This document shows positions 8,219 to 16,799 of a stretch of 64,000 bases of DNA, piece by piece (position 1 is the first letter of the stretch; each line of letters starts with the position of its first letter). The notes below the pieces were generated by a model that saw nothing but the letters and a program-made list of their open reading frames with translations, did not search any database and was not told the DNA's origin. Made by a program: the position numbers and the translations under genes. The stretch lies in assembly GCF_000834655.1 (NCBI RefSeq), contig NZ_JXQQ01000010.1, forward strand, positions 124,001 to 188,000, written 5' to 3'. The DNA comes from Variovorax paradoxus (GTDB lineage Bacteria > Pseudomonadota > Gammaproteobacteria > Burkholderiales > Burkholderiaceae_C).

Positions 8219-8713
8219 ATGCCCCTCCTTGCCGCCCCCTCCGTCGCACTGCTCGCACCCTACACCGGCAGTGAGATGCTGCCGCTCTACACCACTACGG
8301 TGGCCGTCTCCGGCGGCGAGGCACGCCATGCCAGGGCGTCGGGCCGCGCGGTGTCCGACGACGGCAACCTCGACCTCGTCCTGCGCCTGCCCGAGGCCTT
8401 GGGAGGCAACGGCGGGGGCACCAACCCCGAGCAGCTGTTCGCCGCGGGGTTCGCCGCGTGCTTTCACGGCGCCATGACGCTGGTAGCGGCTGCCCGAAAA
8501 ATCCGCCTGCCGCACGACATCGACATTGCCGCGACGGTCACCTTCGGCCGCGATCCCGCCGACGGCCTGTTCCTTCTGCGGGCCGACCTGTCCGTGAGCC
8601 TGCCCGCGATGGATGCCGAAGACGCCGCGGCGCTGGTCGCGCAGGCCGAGAAGGTCTGCCCCTACGCCAAGATGGCCCGCACCGGCATGCAGTCGACCGT
8701 TCGCCTGGTCTGA
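8219..8713 (+). CDS. ohr: Organic hydroperoxide resistance protein (Ohr/OsmC family)
   Basis: A 164-residue Ohr-type protein. The peroxidatic Cys81 is in NPEQLFAAGFAACFHG and the resolving Cys147 in KVCPYAKM, both the expected contexts. An N-terminal extension of about 20 residues makes it longer than classical Ohr of about 140. It reduces lipid and organic hydroperoxides with lipoylated proteins as typical reductant. It lies 56 bases after the AhpD-like gene. A near-equal copy of the same length sits at 28668, so the island carries this activity twice. Confidence 0.92.
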   Translation: MPLLAAPSVALLAPYTGSEMLPLYTTTVAVSGGEARHARASGRAVSDDGNLDLVLRLPEALGGNGGGTNPEQLFAAGFAACFHGAMTLVAAARKIRLPHDIDIAATVTFGRDPADGLFLLRADLSVSLPAMDAEDAAALVAQAEKVCPYAKMARTGMQSTVRLV

Positions 8714-8723
8714 GGTGCCTACC

Positions 8724-10010
8724 ATGAACAACGTACTTGCACGCCCCCTCGAGCTGCCCTGTGGCGCCACGCTGAAGAACCGCATCGCCAAGGCGGCGAT
8801 GAGCGAGGGCATGGCGAACACCGCGAACCATGCCACCTTGCGGCTGGACACCCTGTACGAGCGGTGGGCGCGCTCGGGTGCGGGCCTGCTGCTCAGCGGC
8901 AACATCCAGGTCGATCGCCTGCACCTGGAGCGCCCGCTGAACATCGTTATCGACGACGACAGCGGCCGGCGACAGCTGGCACGGCTCGCGTCGGCCGGCA
9001 AGGCGCACGGCGCGCACTTCTGGGCCCAGCTCTCACACCCCGGCCGGCAGGTCGACATCGCCATCAACGCGGCGCCGCTGGCGCCTTCGGCCGTCGCACT
9101 CGACGTCCTGCGCGGCCTCGGCGAATTCGCGATGCCGCGCGCCATGACCGAAGCGCAGATCGAGCGCGCCATCGGGCAGTTCGCATTCGCGGCGCTGGAG
9201 GCACGCGACGCCGGCTTCACGGGCGTTTCCCTGCACGCGGCGCACGGCTACCTGATCTCGCAGTTCCTGAGCAAGCTCTCCAACACGCGAGACGACCGTT
9301 GGGGCGGGAGCCTGGCCAACCGCGCCCGTTTTCTGCTGTCGGTGCTCGAGGCGGTTCGACGTGCCGTCGGCCCACGGTTTCCGGTCGCGATCAAGTTGAA
9401 CTCTTCGGACTTCCAGCGCGGCGGTTTCAACCATGAGGAATGCATCGAGCTTGTGAAGATGCTCAACGGCAGCACCCTCGACCTGCTGGAGCTGTCGGGC
9501 GGCTCGCTGGAGCAGCCCAAGGTCATGGGGATCTCGCTGAAGGACGAAGGCGAAGACGGGCCGCCCCAGAGCACGGTGCAGCGCGAAGCGTATTTTCTGA
9601 ACTTCGCCAAGGACGTGCGAGACGTTGCGCGCATGCCCGTCATGGTCGTCGGCGGCTTCAGGTCGGCCAGCGTGATGGCCGCGGCCATCGAGCACGGCGA
9701 GCTCGACGTGGTGGGACTGGGCCGCCCCATGGCGGCCGACCCCGACCTGCCCGCGCGCCTGCTGTCGGGCGCCGTCACCGTCGCCCCGCGCACGGAGGAC
9801 GCGCTCGAGATCTTCCATGTGCTGCCCTGGCACATCATGCAGCTCGAGCGCATGGCCGACGGCCTGGAGCCGGACCTCGCCCTGGGCGGGCCACAGGCCG
9901 CCGACATGTTCGGCGCGCTGGAAGCCCGCAACGCATCGGCGCTGCTGCGCCATCGCCAGCTCGCAGCCGATCGCCAGCACCCGATTGGTGACTCCGCGAC
10001 AACACCGTGA
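8724..10010 (+). CDS. FMN-dependent NADH:flavin oxidoreductase, Old Yellow Enzyme family
   Basis: A 428-residue TIM-barrel flavoenzyme. Visible family features are AKAAMSEGMA at the FMN site, HFWAQLSHPGRQ, GFTGVSLHAAHGYLISQFLS with the His pair for substrate binding, RDDRWGGSLANRARF, and the phosphate-binding VGLGRPMAADPDL. Members reduce activated C=C bonds of enones, quinones and related electrophiles using NAD(P)H. No 4Fe-4S or second NAD domain is present, so it is the short type, with a C-terminal tail of about 70 residues. The 3' end overlaps promoter site F for the next gene. Confidence 0.9.
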   Translation: MNNVLARPLELPCGATLKNRIAKAAMSEGMANTANHATLRLDTLYERWARSGAGLLLSGNIQVDRLHLERPLNIVIDDDSGRRQLARLASAGKAHGAHFWAQLSHPGRQVDIAINAAPLAPSAVALDVLRGLGEFAMPRAMTEAQIERAIGQFAFAALEARDAGFTGVSLHAAHGYLISQFLSKLSNTRDDRWGGSLANRARFLLSVLEAVRRAVGPRFPVAIKLNSSDFQRGGFNHEECIELVKMLNGSTLDLLELSGGSLEQPKVMGISLKDEGEDGPPQSTVQREAYFLNFAKDVRDVARMPVMVVGGFRSASVMAAAIEHGELDVVGLGRPMAADPDLPARLLSGAVTVAPRTEDALEIFHVLPWHIMQLERMADGLEPDLALGGPQAADMFGALEARNASALLRHRQLAADRQHPIGDSATTP

Positions 10011-10054
10011 TCCATCGCCCGGGGCTACCGCGCGCGAACGGCCGATCCTACGAT
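9982..10054 (+). promoter_or_regulatory. LysR-type regulon promoter (site F), inside the end of the upstream gene
   Basis: CGATTGGTGACT, 5 bases, ACAACACCGTG, 13 bases, GGCTACCG, 12 bases, CGATCC and -10 TACGAT (10049-10054). The first 29 bases are within the coding end of the OYE gene. Predicted transcript start is near 10061, giving a leader of about 80 bases before the cupin ATG at 10142. Confidence 0.78.
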
Positions 10055-10141
10055 CGAACCAACGCGAAGCTCCTTTGCAAACGGAAGCCACAGCCGCACT
10101 GTGGCGCGCTCGACATGTCGGGCATCGACGAAGGCAAGACT

Positions 10142-10561
10142 ATGACCAGGATCGCAGCAAGCCTCGGGCTCGCACTGTTGTTCACCACCGGCGGCGCGAT
10201 GGCGCAGCACACCGCGGCGCATGGCGCGCCGCACGACGTCAAGGTGACGCCGCTCCTGCTCAAGGAGCTCACGGACATCCCCGGCAAGGAAGTGCTGATG
10301 ATCACGGTGGACTATCCACCCGGCGGCGCCGACCCCGTTCACCGCCACGACGCGCACGGCTTCATCTATGTGCTGCAGGGCTCGATCGTGATGGGCGTGA
10401 AAGGCGGCAAGGAAATCACGCTCAAGCCCGGCGAGACCTTCTACGAAGGTCCGAATGACATCCACACCGTGGGACGCAATGCGAGCAAGACGAAGCCCGC
10501 CAGGTTTCTGGTGATGCTCGTGAAGAACAAGGGCGCCGAAGCCGTGCTTCCGGTCAACTAG
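10142..10561 (+). CDS. Exported cupin-domain protein
   Basis: A 139-residue protein with a clear signal peptide (MTRIAASLGLALLFTTGGAM, cleavage after AMA-Q at about residue 21), so periplasmic. The rest is a single cupin barrel: motif 1 PVHRHDAHGFIYVLQG with metal-ligand His residues and a Glu-less variant, and motif 2 PNDIHTVG with the third His. Small exported cupins of this kind are common beside oxidative-stress genes; the substrate is unknown. Promoter site F just upstream gives it its own start within the larger gene run. Confidence 0.85.
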   Translation: MTRIAASLGLALLFTTGGAMAQHTAAHGAPHDVKVTPLLLKELTDIPGKEVLMITVDYPPGGADPVHRHDAHGFIYVLQGSIVMGVKGGKEITLKPGETFYEGPNDIHTVGRNASKTKPARFLVMLVKNKGAEAVLPVN

Positions 10562-10766
10562 CCCACCGCCTGCCTTCTGCCCGTCGCAACGAAGATGACG
10601 GATGTCAGATCGCCGAGGCGGCTGTAACGAGGCGTGCACTTTCCATCCGTTCGTGCACGGGACGAACTCACGTCGGCGCGGTGTTCCCCGCGTAAATCCG
10701 ACCAGCAACACGGCGACGCGACGGGTGGAAGGCAACCCTCTCTTTCCCTCGACAGGAAGCAATGCG

Positions 10767-11666
10767 ATGAAGCTCTTCTACATGCGCGGTGCCAGCTCGC
10801 TGGCCGACCACATAGTGCTCGAATGGTCCGGCCAGGCTTACGAGGCGGTCCGCATGGACCGCCTGGGCATCAGGACGCCGGAGTACCTGGCGCTCAACCC
10901 CACGGGTGTCGTGCCGCTGCTGGTGCACGGTGATTTCGCCCTGACGGAGAACGTGGCCATCCTCGGCTACCTCTCGGACCTGCACCCGCACTTGCAACTG
11001 GCCGGTGACGGCTCCGCGCGTTCGCGCGCTGAGGTGATGCGCTGGCTCGGCTACCTGAACTCCGACGTGCACAAGGCCTTCAGGCCGATCTTCTTTCCCG
11101 CGCGCTATCTGCCCGACGGCGGCCTTGCGTCGCAGCTCGCCGCGACGGCACGCGGCCATGTGCGCGAGTACCTGCAGCGGCTCGACGCGCAACTCGAGGG
11201 CCGCGAATGGCTCACCGGCACGCGCTCGGTCGCCGACGCCTATCTCTTCGTGATGCTGCGCTGGGCCATCGGCACCAAGGTCGGCCTGCAGGGCTTCGAC
11301 AACCTCGCCGCCTTCGTGCGCCGCATGCACGCCGACGAGGGCGTGCACGCGGCGCTGGTGATGGAAGAAGGACTGTCCAGCGCCACCGAGCGCGCGCGCG
11401 GCGCCCCGGACCAGTTGATGCGGCTGAACGATCGCATCCGCGACAACCTCGCCACGACGCTGCAGGCCGAGGTGGTCGGAACGGTGGCGTACAGCGAGGG
11501 CGACGGCGCCGCCCTGGAAGTGCGCCGGGGCATGGTGGACATCGAGATCTCGCGCCAGGACACCGTCTTCAGCTGGCGCGACGAAAACTACAGTGCGCAG
11601 ACGGCCATCCCCTTCCAGAACTTCGCACGCTACGTGAGCGACGGTGCGATACGGCTGGCCTTGTAG
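10767..11666 (+). CDS. Glutathione S-transferase family protein with C-terminal extension
   Basis: A 299-residue protein. Residues 1-205 closely resemble the GST at 4885 (MKLFYMRGASSLADHIVLEW; LTENVAILGYLSDLHP; NSDVHKAF.PIF; TGTRSVADAYLFV), but the Cys of the PGACSLA motif is Ser here (RGASSLA). Residues from about 210 to 299 form an extra domain with beta-strand character (EVVGTVAYSEGDGAALEVR, SRQDTVFSWRDENYSA) that the first copy lacks and that I do not recognise. It lies 12 bases before the ETF-QO gene, implying an operon. Confidence 0.85.
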   Translation: MKLFYMRGASSLADHIVLEWSGQAYEAVRMDRLGIRTPEYLALNPTGVVPLLVHGDFALTENVAILGYLSDLHPHLQLAGDGSARSRAEVMRWLGYLNSDVHKAFRPIFFPARYLPDGGLASQLAATARGHVREYLQRLDAQLEGREWLTGTRSVADAYLFVMLRWAIGTKVGLQGFDNLAAFVRRMHADEGVHAALVMEEGLSSATERARGAPDQLMRLNDRIRDNLATTLQAEVVGTVAYSEGDGAALEVRRGMVDIEISRQDTVFSWRDENYSAQTAIPFQNFARYVSDGAIRLAL

Positions 11667-11678
11667 GCGCCGGCGCCC

Positions 11679-13370
11679 ATGACCGAACCGACCAAGGCGG
11701 CCGCGCCACCCCCAACGCGATCGGCCGCCCCGCGCGAATCGATGGACTACGACATCGTCATCGTGGGCGGCGGACCCGCGGGACTGGCGGCGGCCATACG
11801 GATCAAGCAGATCGAGGCCGGTGTCTCGGTCGCGGTGCTCGAAAAGGGCAGCGAGCCCGGTGCGCACACGCTCTCGGGCGCCGTGATGGACCCGCGGGCC
11901 ATCGAGGAGCTGCTGCCGGACTGGAAGACGCTGGGCGCGCCGCTCGCCCAGCCCGTCACGCAGGACGAGTTCCTGTTCCTGGGCAAGCGCCGCTGGCTGC
12001 GCACGCCGGGCTTCCTGGTGCCGCGGTGCTTTCGCAACGAAGGCAACCATGTCGTTCGCCTCGGGGAACTCGTCAAGTGGCTGGGTGTGCACGCGGAAAG
12101 CCTCGGGGTCGAGATCTTCGCGGGCTTTGCCGCCACCGAGGTCCTCCATGACGCGCAGGGGCGCGTCGCGGGCGTCGCCACGGGCGACGTGGGCATCGGC
12201 CGCCACGGCGAACGGACCGCGTCGTTCCAGCCCGGCGTCGAGCTGCGCGGCAAGTACACGCTCTTTGCGGAGGGTGCGCGCGGGCAGCTCGGGCGACAAC
12301 TCATCGAGCGCTTCGGTCTCGGCGAAGGGCGCGATCCCGCCAGTTACGCCATCGGCCTGAAGGAGCTGTGGGAAGTCGACCCGGCGCAAGCACGCCCCGG
12401 GTTGGTGGTGCACACCGCGGGCTGGCCGATGGACAACGAGACCTTCGGCGGCGGCTTTCTCTACCACCTCGACAACAACCAGGTTGCGCTGGGCTTCGTC
12501 ATGGGGCTCGACTACCGCAATCCTTGGCTGAGCCCGTTCGACGAGTTCCAGCGCTGGAAGACGCACCCCGCGATCCGCCGGCACATCGAGGGCGGCAAGC
12601 GCATCGGCTACGGCGCGCGCGCCATCAACAACGGCTTTCCTCAAAGCCTGCCGCGCACCGTGTTCCCCGGCGGCGCGCTGATCGGTTGCGACGCGGGCTA
12701 CCTCAACGCGGCACGCATCAAGGGCAGCCACGCCGCGATCAAGACCGGCATGCTGGCCGCGCAAGCCGCCTGCGCGGCGCTGCAGCAGGGCCGCTCGGGC
12801 GACGAACTCGCGGCATATCCGCAGGCGTTCGAGGCCAGCTGGCTGCGCGAGGAACTGCACCAGTCCCGCAACTTCAAGCTGTGGTTCAAGAAGGGCATGC
12901 TCGTCGGCACGCTGATGACAGGCATCGAGCAATGGCTCATGCCCAGGCTGGGCATCGCCTCGCCGCCGTGGACGCTGCACGGCAGGCTGCCCGATCACGC
13001 CGGCTTGCGTCCTGCGGACCAGTGCCAGCCCGTCGCCTACCCGAAGCCCGACGGCGAGCTGAGCTTCGACCGGGCGAGTTCGGTGTACCTGAGCAACACC
13101 CACCACGCGGAAGACCAGCCGGTGCACCTGACGCTGCGCGACGCGGCCGTGCCGGTCGGCATCAACCTGCGCGTGTACGCCGGCCCCGAGAGCCGCTACT
13201 GCCCCGCCGGCGTGTACGAATTTCTCAAGGACGAGAAGGGCGGCGACCGGCTCCAGATCAACGCGCAGAACTGCATTCATTGCAAGACCTGCGACATCAA
13301 GGACCCGACCCAGAACATCGTGTGGGTCGCGCCCGAAGGCGGCGACGGCCCGACCTATGCGTCGATGTAG
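11679..13370 (+). CDS. Electron transfer flavoprotein–ubiquinone oxidoreductase
   Basis: A 563-residue ETF-QO. The FAD dinucleotide fold is at VIVGGGPAGLAAAIRI (about 27-42). The characteristic GGGFLYHLDNNQVALGFVMG and IKGSHAAIKTGMLAA segments are present, and the C-terminal 4Fe-4S cluster is held by CPAGVYEF and CIHCKTCDIKDPTQNI. In the family this inner-membrane-bound enzyme passes electrons from ETF to ubiquinone. No etfAB or acyl-CoA dehydrogenase gene is near, so here it is an orphan within a stress island. It may serve another flavoprotein donor, which is inference. Confidence 0.95.
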   Translation: MTEPTKAAAPPPTRSAAPRESMDYDIVIVGGGPAGLAAAIRIKQIEAGVSVAVLEKGSEPGAHTLSGAVMDPRAIEELLPDWKTLGAPLAQPVTQDEFLFLGKRRWLRTPGFLVPRCFRNEGNHVVRLGELVKWLGVHAESLGVEIFAGFAATEVLHDAQGRVAGVATGDVGIGRHGERTASFQPGVELRGKYTLFAEGARGQLGRQLIERFGLGEGRDPASYAIGLKELWEVDPAQARPGLVVHTAGWPMDNETFGGGFLYHLDNNQVALGFVMGLDYRNPWLSPFDEFQRWKTHPAIRRHIEGGKRIGYGARAINNGFPQSLPRTVFPGGALIGCDAGYLNAARIKGSHAAIKTGMLAAQAACAALQQGRSGDELAAYPQAFEASWLREELHQSRNFKLWFKKGMLVGTLMTGIEQWLMPRLGIASPPWTLHGRLPDHAGLRPADQCQPVAYPKPDGELSFDRASSVYLSNTHHAEDQPVHLTLRDAAVPVGINLRVYAGPESRYCPAGVYEFLKDEKGGDRLQINAQNCIHCKTCDIKDPTQNIVWVAPEGGDGPTYASM

Positions 13371-13397
13371 GTCGCCCACCGATACCAAGGAGCCCCC

Positions 13398-13655
13398 ATG
13401 AACACCCCATGCACCCACCAGGACCAGATCCGCCCCGTGCTACCGGCCACCGAAGGCTGCGAGGAATGTCTGCGGCTGGGCGGGCGCTGGGTCCATCTGC
13501 GCATGTGCCTGGTCTGCGGCCACGTCGGATGCTGCGATTCTTCGCCAGGCAAGCATGCGACCGGCCACTTCCACGACACCGGCCACCCGGTCATGCAGTC
13601 GGCGCAGCCGGGCGAATCGTGGAGGTGGTGCTACGTCGACGGGCAGATGATCTGA
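13398..13655 (+). CDS. UBP-type zinc-finger domain protein
   Basis: An 85-residue protein consisting of a single ZnF-UBP-like domain: the pattern CTH, CEECLRLGGRWVHLRMCLVCGHVGC, HATGHFHDTGHPV and WCYVD gives the Cys/His ligands. In eukaryotes the domain binds ubiquitin tails; bacterial stand-alone copies are common in proteobacteria and have no defined role. It begins 28 bases after ETF-QO with a GGAG ribosome site (AAGGAGCCCCC). It converges on the quinone reductase gene. Confidence 0.85.
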   Translation: MNTPCTHQDQIRPVLPATEGCEECLRLGGRWVHLRMCLVCGHVGCCDSSPGKHATGHFHDTGHPVMQSAQPGESWRWCYVDGQMI

Positions 13656-13669
13656 CCCGCCGACGGGAT

Positions 13670-14653
13670 TCAAAGAACGAGAACGGCGGAGCCCACGGTG
13701 CGCCGCTGCTCGAGGTCGCGGTGGGCCTGGACGAGCTGTTCGAACGGGTACACGCGCGCAGGCGTCGCGTCGACCATGCCGCGAGCCACGGCATCGAACA
13801 GGTCCGCGGCGGCGGCAGCCAGTTGCTCGCGCGTTGCGACGTAGTGCGGCAGGATCGGCCAGGCGAGCTGCAGCGCCTTCGGCGCGAGCTCAAAGGGATT
13901 GAGGTTGGGCAGGTCGCCCGACGCCTTGCCGAAGACGACGAGCATTCCGCGAATCGCCAGTGCTTGCAGCGAGCCCTTGAAGGTGTCCCTGCCGACCGAG
14001 TCGAACACGGCTCGCACGCCACGCCCCGCGGTAATTTCCATGACGCGCTCGACGAAATTCTCCGTCCGGTAGTTGATGACGTCGCTGCAACCCGCCGCCC
14101 GTGCTGCCGCGGCCTTCGCGTCGCTCGATACGGTTCCGATGACCTTCAGGCCCATGGCCTTGCCCCATCGCGCCACGATCTGGCCGACGCCGCCCGCGGC
14201 AGCGTGGTAGAGCACCGTGTCCCCGGCTTTCAGGGGCAGCATCTCCTTGAGCAGATAGCGCGCCGTGAGCCCCTTGAGCAGCACGGTCGCGGCTTGCTCG
14301 TCGCTCACGCCGGCCGGTATGGCGACGAGCCGGTCGGCCGCATACAGCCGGGCCGTCGCATACGAGCCGTTGATGTCGTCCGAATAGGCCACGCGATCGC
14401 CCACGGCCACCGACGTCACGCCGGGGCCGATGGCCTCCACGACGCCTGCGGCCTCGTTGCCGAGGATCGCGGGAAGCGCCGCCACGGGGAAGGTGCCGCG
14501 CCGGTAGTACACGTCCACGAAGTTCAGGCCCAGCACCTTGTTTCTGACGAGGACTTCGCCCTGGCCGGGCGCCTCGAGCTGCACGTCCTCGAACTGCAGG
14601 ACTTCCGGTCCTCCGTAGGCATGGATGCGGGCGGCCTGGACTGTTTGACTCAT
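13670..14653 (-). CDS. NADPH:quinone oxidoreductase, zinc-free MDR family
   Basis: A 327-residue medium-chain dehydrogenase/reductase. It starts MSQTVQAARIHAYGGPEVL, has the MDR N-terminal GroES-like part (GNEAAGVVEAIGPGV) without zinc-ligand cysteines, and a Rossmann fold with AAAGGVGQIVARWGKAMG. These match the QOR (zeta-crystallin) group, which reduces quinones with NADPH in the cytoplasm. It is the last gene of a minus-strand run: catalase-like, NmrA-like, QOR. The ATG at 14653 is the start that matches the family. Confidence 0.92.
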   Translation of the reverse strand: MSQTVQAARIHAYGGPEVLQFEDVQLEAPGQGEVLVRNKVLGLNFVDVYYRRGTFPVAALPAILGNEAAGVVEAIGPGVTSVAVGDRVAYSDDINGSYATARLYAADRLVAIPAGVSDEQAATVLLKGLTARYLLKEMLPLKAGDTVLYHAAAGGVGQIVARWGKAMGLKVIGTVSSDAKAAAARAAGCSDVINYRTENFVERVMEITAGRGVRAVFDSVGRDTFKGSLQALAIRGMLVVFGKASGDLPNLNPFELAPKALQLAWPILPHYVATREQLAAAAADLFDAVARGMVDATPARVYPFEQLVQAHRDLEQRRTVGSAVLVL

Positions 14654-14702
14654 TGCGATGATCTTTCGTGTTTGGGTTGCTTGCTGAAGGGTTTCGCGCG
14701 GG

Positions 14703-15458
14703 CTAGCGCTGCGCAACGTTGCTGCGCAGCCAATCGGCCAGGGTCGTCTTGCCCAGGTGCGCGTCCCGACCTGCAACCAGGGACTCCAGGGCGAGCACCG
14801 CGCCGAAGTAAGGGGCCTGTGCGTCGCGCACCACTTCGCGCGAATCTCCTTGTGCAACGAGCCAGTGCGACACGGCGTCCGCGACGGACATGCGCTCGGG
14901 TCCGGCAACCTCGACCACGGCATTGCGGGCGGTCGCCAGCACGGCGTCGGCCAGTCGGTCGACCAGATCGTCCGCGGCCACGGGTTGCATGAGCGCAGGT
15001 GTGAGCCGCAGGCTTGCATCCTTCGCCTGCGGCTGCGCAAGCCCGCCGATGAACTCGAAGAACTGCGTGGCGCGCACGATCGTGAAGGGCACCCCCGAGG
15101 CGCGCACCAGCGCCTCCTGCGCCACCTTGGCGCGGAAGTAGCCGTTGTCGGGCAGCCCCTCGATGCCCACGATGGAAAGCACCACGTGGTGCTTCACGCG
15201 TGCCACCCTCTCGGCCGCCAGCAGATGGCGCGTGGAGGTCTCGAAGAACTTCAGCACGGCTGCCGGCTCGAAGGACGATGCGTTCAGCACGTCGACCACC
15301 GCCTCCACGCCCTGCAGCGCGGCCTCGAGTCCCTCGCCGGTGATGACGTCGACCCCGCTCTTCAGCGATGCCGCCACGACGTCGTGCCCACGTTGGCGAA
15401 GCACTTTCACCAGCTTTGCACCGATAAGGCCGGTGCCGCCCATGACTGCGATTTTCAA
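14703..15458 (-). CDS. NmrA-like/atypical SDR NAD(P)-binding protein
   Basis: A 251-residue Rossmann-fold protein beginning MKIAVMGGTGLIGAKLVKVL with the GxxGxxG nucleotide-binding motif. It lacks the YxxxK catalytic pair of classical SDRs and fits the NmrA/atypical SDR group, which act as redox sensors or quinone reductases. Its closest visible relative is the gene at 25644: same length, shared LEFFETS, VKHHV.LS.VG, GYFR.K.AQE and FIGGLAQ/FLGGIAQ blocks. It sits in the minus-strand operon with the catalase-like gene upstream and quinone reductase downstream. Confidence 0.9.
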   Translation of the reverse strand: MKIAVMGGTGLIGAKLVKVLRQRGHDVVAASLKSGVDVITGEGLEAALQGVEAVVDVLNASSFEPAAVLKFFETSTRHLLAAERVARVKHHVVLSIVGIEGLPDNGYFRAKVAQEALVRASGVPFTIVRATQFFEFIGGLAQPQAKDASLRLTPALMQPVAADDLVDRLADAVLATARNAVVEVAGPERMSVADAVSHWLVAQGDSREVVRDAQAPYFGAVLALESLVAGRDAHLGKTTLADWLRSNVAQR

Positions 15459-15485
15459 GATGTGTTCCTTCGGTGGTTCGGGTTG

Positions 15486-16528
15486 TCAGTTGCGCCGGGC
15501 CGACAGCGAGAGCGCATAGGCCGTCTGGCGCGCCGCGAACATCGGGTCCGGCGGCTGGCCGATGCCGGCGGCCAGTTCGGCGGGGTTGAAGATGCGTGGG
15601 TCGCACAGGCCGGTGTGGTCCAGGGCAGTGATCGCGACGGTTCCCAGGCGCACGAACTCGCGCCGGTCCTCGTCGGGCCAACGCACGGTGACGTCCAGGG
15701 TCGGGTCGCCCGAGCGCCCCAGCAACGCGAGAACATCGAAGCGCACCGCGTGCGCGGCGATGCGCGTGTCGAGGTCCTGCACCAGGAAGTCCGCGGGCTT
15801 GGCCTTGGCTTCTTCGTCGGTCAACGTGAGCTCGCCGTCGACCGGCACGATCTTGAACTTGATGAAGCGGACCTGCCTCTTCGCGTTGGTCGCCGGAAAC
15901 GAATGCACGCCCCAATAGGTGACCCCCGCGAAGCTCGCCGGCATGGGCCGGGCGGCCACGAAGCGCGCCTGGTTGAGCGTTTCGGGATGGGCGTCCGAAA
16001 AGGACTTCAGCCGCTCGGCATCGGGCTTGCCGTCGGGCCCCGGCGCACGGACCTTCAGGAACGCCAGCATCTGGTCCAGGCTGCTGGCGAAATGCACCGG
16101 CGCGCTCTCCAGCACCAGGGTGGAGCTTTCGCCCTCGTTGCCCAGCCGCAGCGCCAGCCCCTCAGCACGGCCTTGTTGTTGTCCGCGACCTTGGGGTTGC
16201 CGCCACCCACCGAGAAGCGTGCAACGACGGCGGATGGCCGGTTGAAACTCGGCGAGCGGGTGACCCGCGCCGCGTCCCTGGCAGGTGTGTAGGTGCCGCG
16301 AACGCACTGGCCCTTGGCGAAAGTGGCACGCACGTTCGGCGGGTCGCCCGCGACTGCCTTCAACGCAGTGACGATGTCGCCCGGCGTGGCGCCCGGCATG
16401 CCCGCCTGTGCGGGCATGGGCGCGGTCTGCGCCGCGGCATTCGTAGCGGCGGCGAGCACGCCGCCGAGCATCGCCGTCGCAAGGGTGGCCCGGCGCAGCA
16501 TGCGGGCGGGAGCGCGTGGGGGTTTCAT
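15486..16528 (-). pseudogene. Catalase-family (SrpA-like) protein, frameshifted
   Basis: A signal-peptide-bearing catalase-like protein of about 345 residues read in two frames. The N-terminal part (start 16528, good GAGGAAAG ribosome site; signal sequence ending AAAQTA) carries ARFSVGGGNPKVADNNKA. The rest (EGLALRLGNEGESSTLVLESAPVHFA onward, then FMN-free haem-catalase core and LCDPRIFNPAELAAGI) is in another frame. Adding one base in the GGGGCT run near 16157-16162 would restore the frame. The position where family members have the distal haem His (HAKG) is Phe (FAKG) here. Either a real lesion or a sequencing error. Promoter 16602-16674 drives it. Confidence 0.75.
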
Positions 16529-16601
16529 CTGTGCTTTCCTCATCGGAAAAAATCGCGGGCCATACGGACCCGTTCGCAGCCACACGGCGCGGCGTCCGCA
16601 A

Positions 16602-16674
16602 ATCGTAGGCAAGGGGTGCGGGCCGCGGAAGGCATGCGGCGCACGCCATCGTGGTGAGCGGTGCGCACCAATCG
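16602..16674 (-). promoter_or_regulatory. LysR-type regulon promoter, minus strand (site D')
   Basis: On the minus strand: CGATTGGTGCGC (exact), 5 bases, TCACCACGATG, 13 bases, GCCTTCCG, 12 bases, CTTGCC and -10 TACGAT (16607-16602). It precedes the catalase-like gene with a leader of about 65-70 bases and is back to back with site D, ten bases apart. Confidence 0.78.
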
Positions 16675-16684
16675 GGAAGCGCCG

Positions 16685-16757
16685 CCATTGGTGCTTGTTG
16701 GGCACCGCCCTGGTTCGCCGGGCGGCGCTACCGGCCGCGCCGGGGGCTGCCTACGAT
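16685..16757 (+). promoter_or_regulatory. LysR-type regulon promoter, plus strand (site D)
   Basis: CCATTGGTGCTT, 5 bases, GCACCGCCCTG, 13 bases, CGCTACCG, 12 bases, GCTGCC and -10 TACGAT (16752-16757). The second half-site is the least conserved among the clear copies, but all spacings are exact. It precedes the DsbA-family gene at 16800 with a short leader. Confidence 0.7.
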
Positions 16758-16799
16758 GGCCTGCACCCTCTTTTTTTCACCGACGCCACAGGCACGCAC

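Noticed and set aside
10681..10720. GCAACACGGCG upstream of GST 2 as a further LysR promoter
   Set aside because: Only one half-site matches; the first half, the CTACCG element and the -10 are absent at the required spacing.
10668..13418. A very long open frame on the minus strand opposite GST 2 and ETF-QO
   Set aside because: It is antisense to genes with clear family motifs; its product is Arg/Ala/Val/His-rich without domains, as expected in GC-rich DNA.
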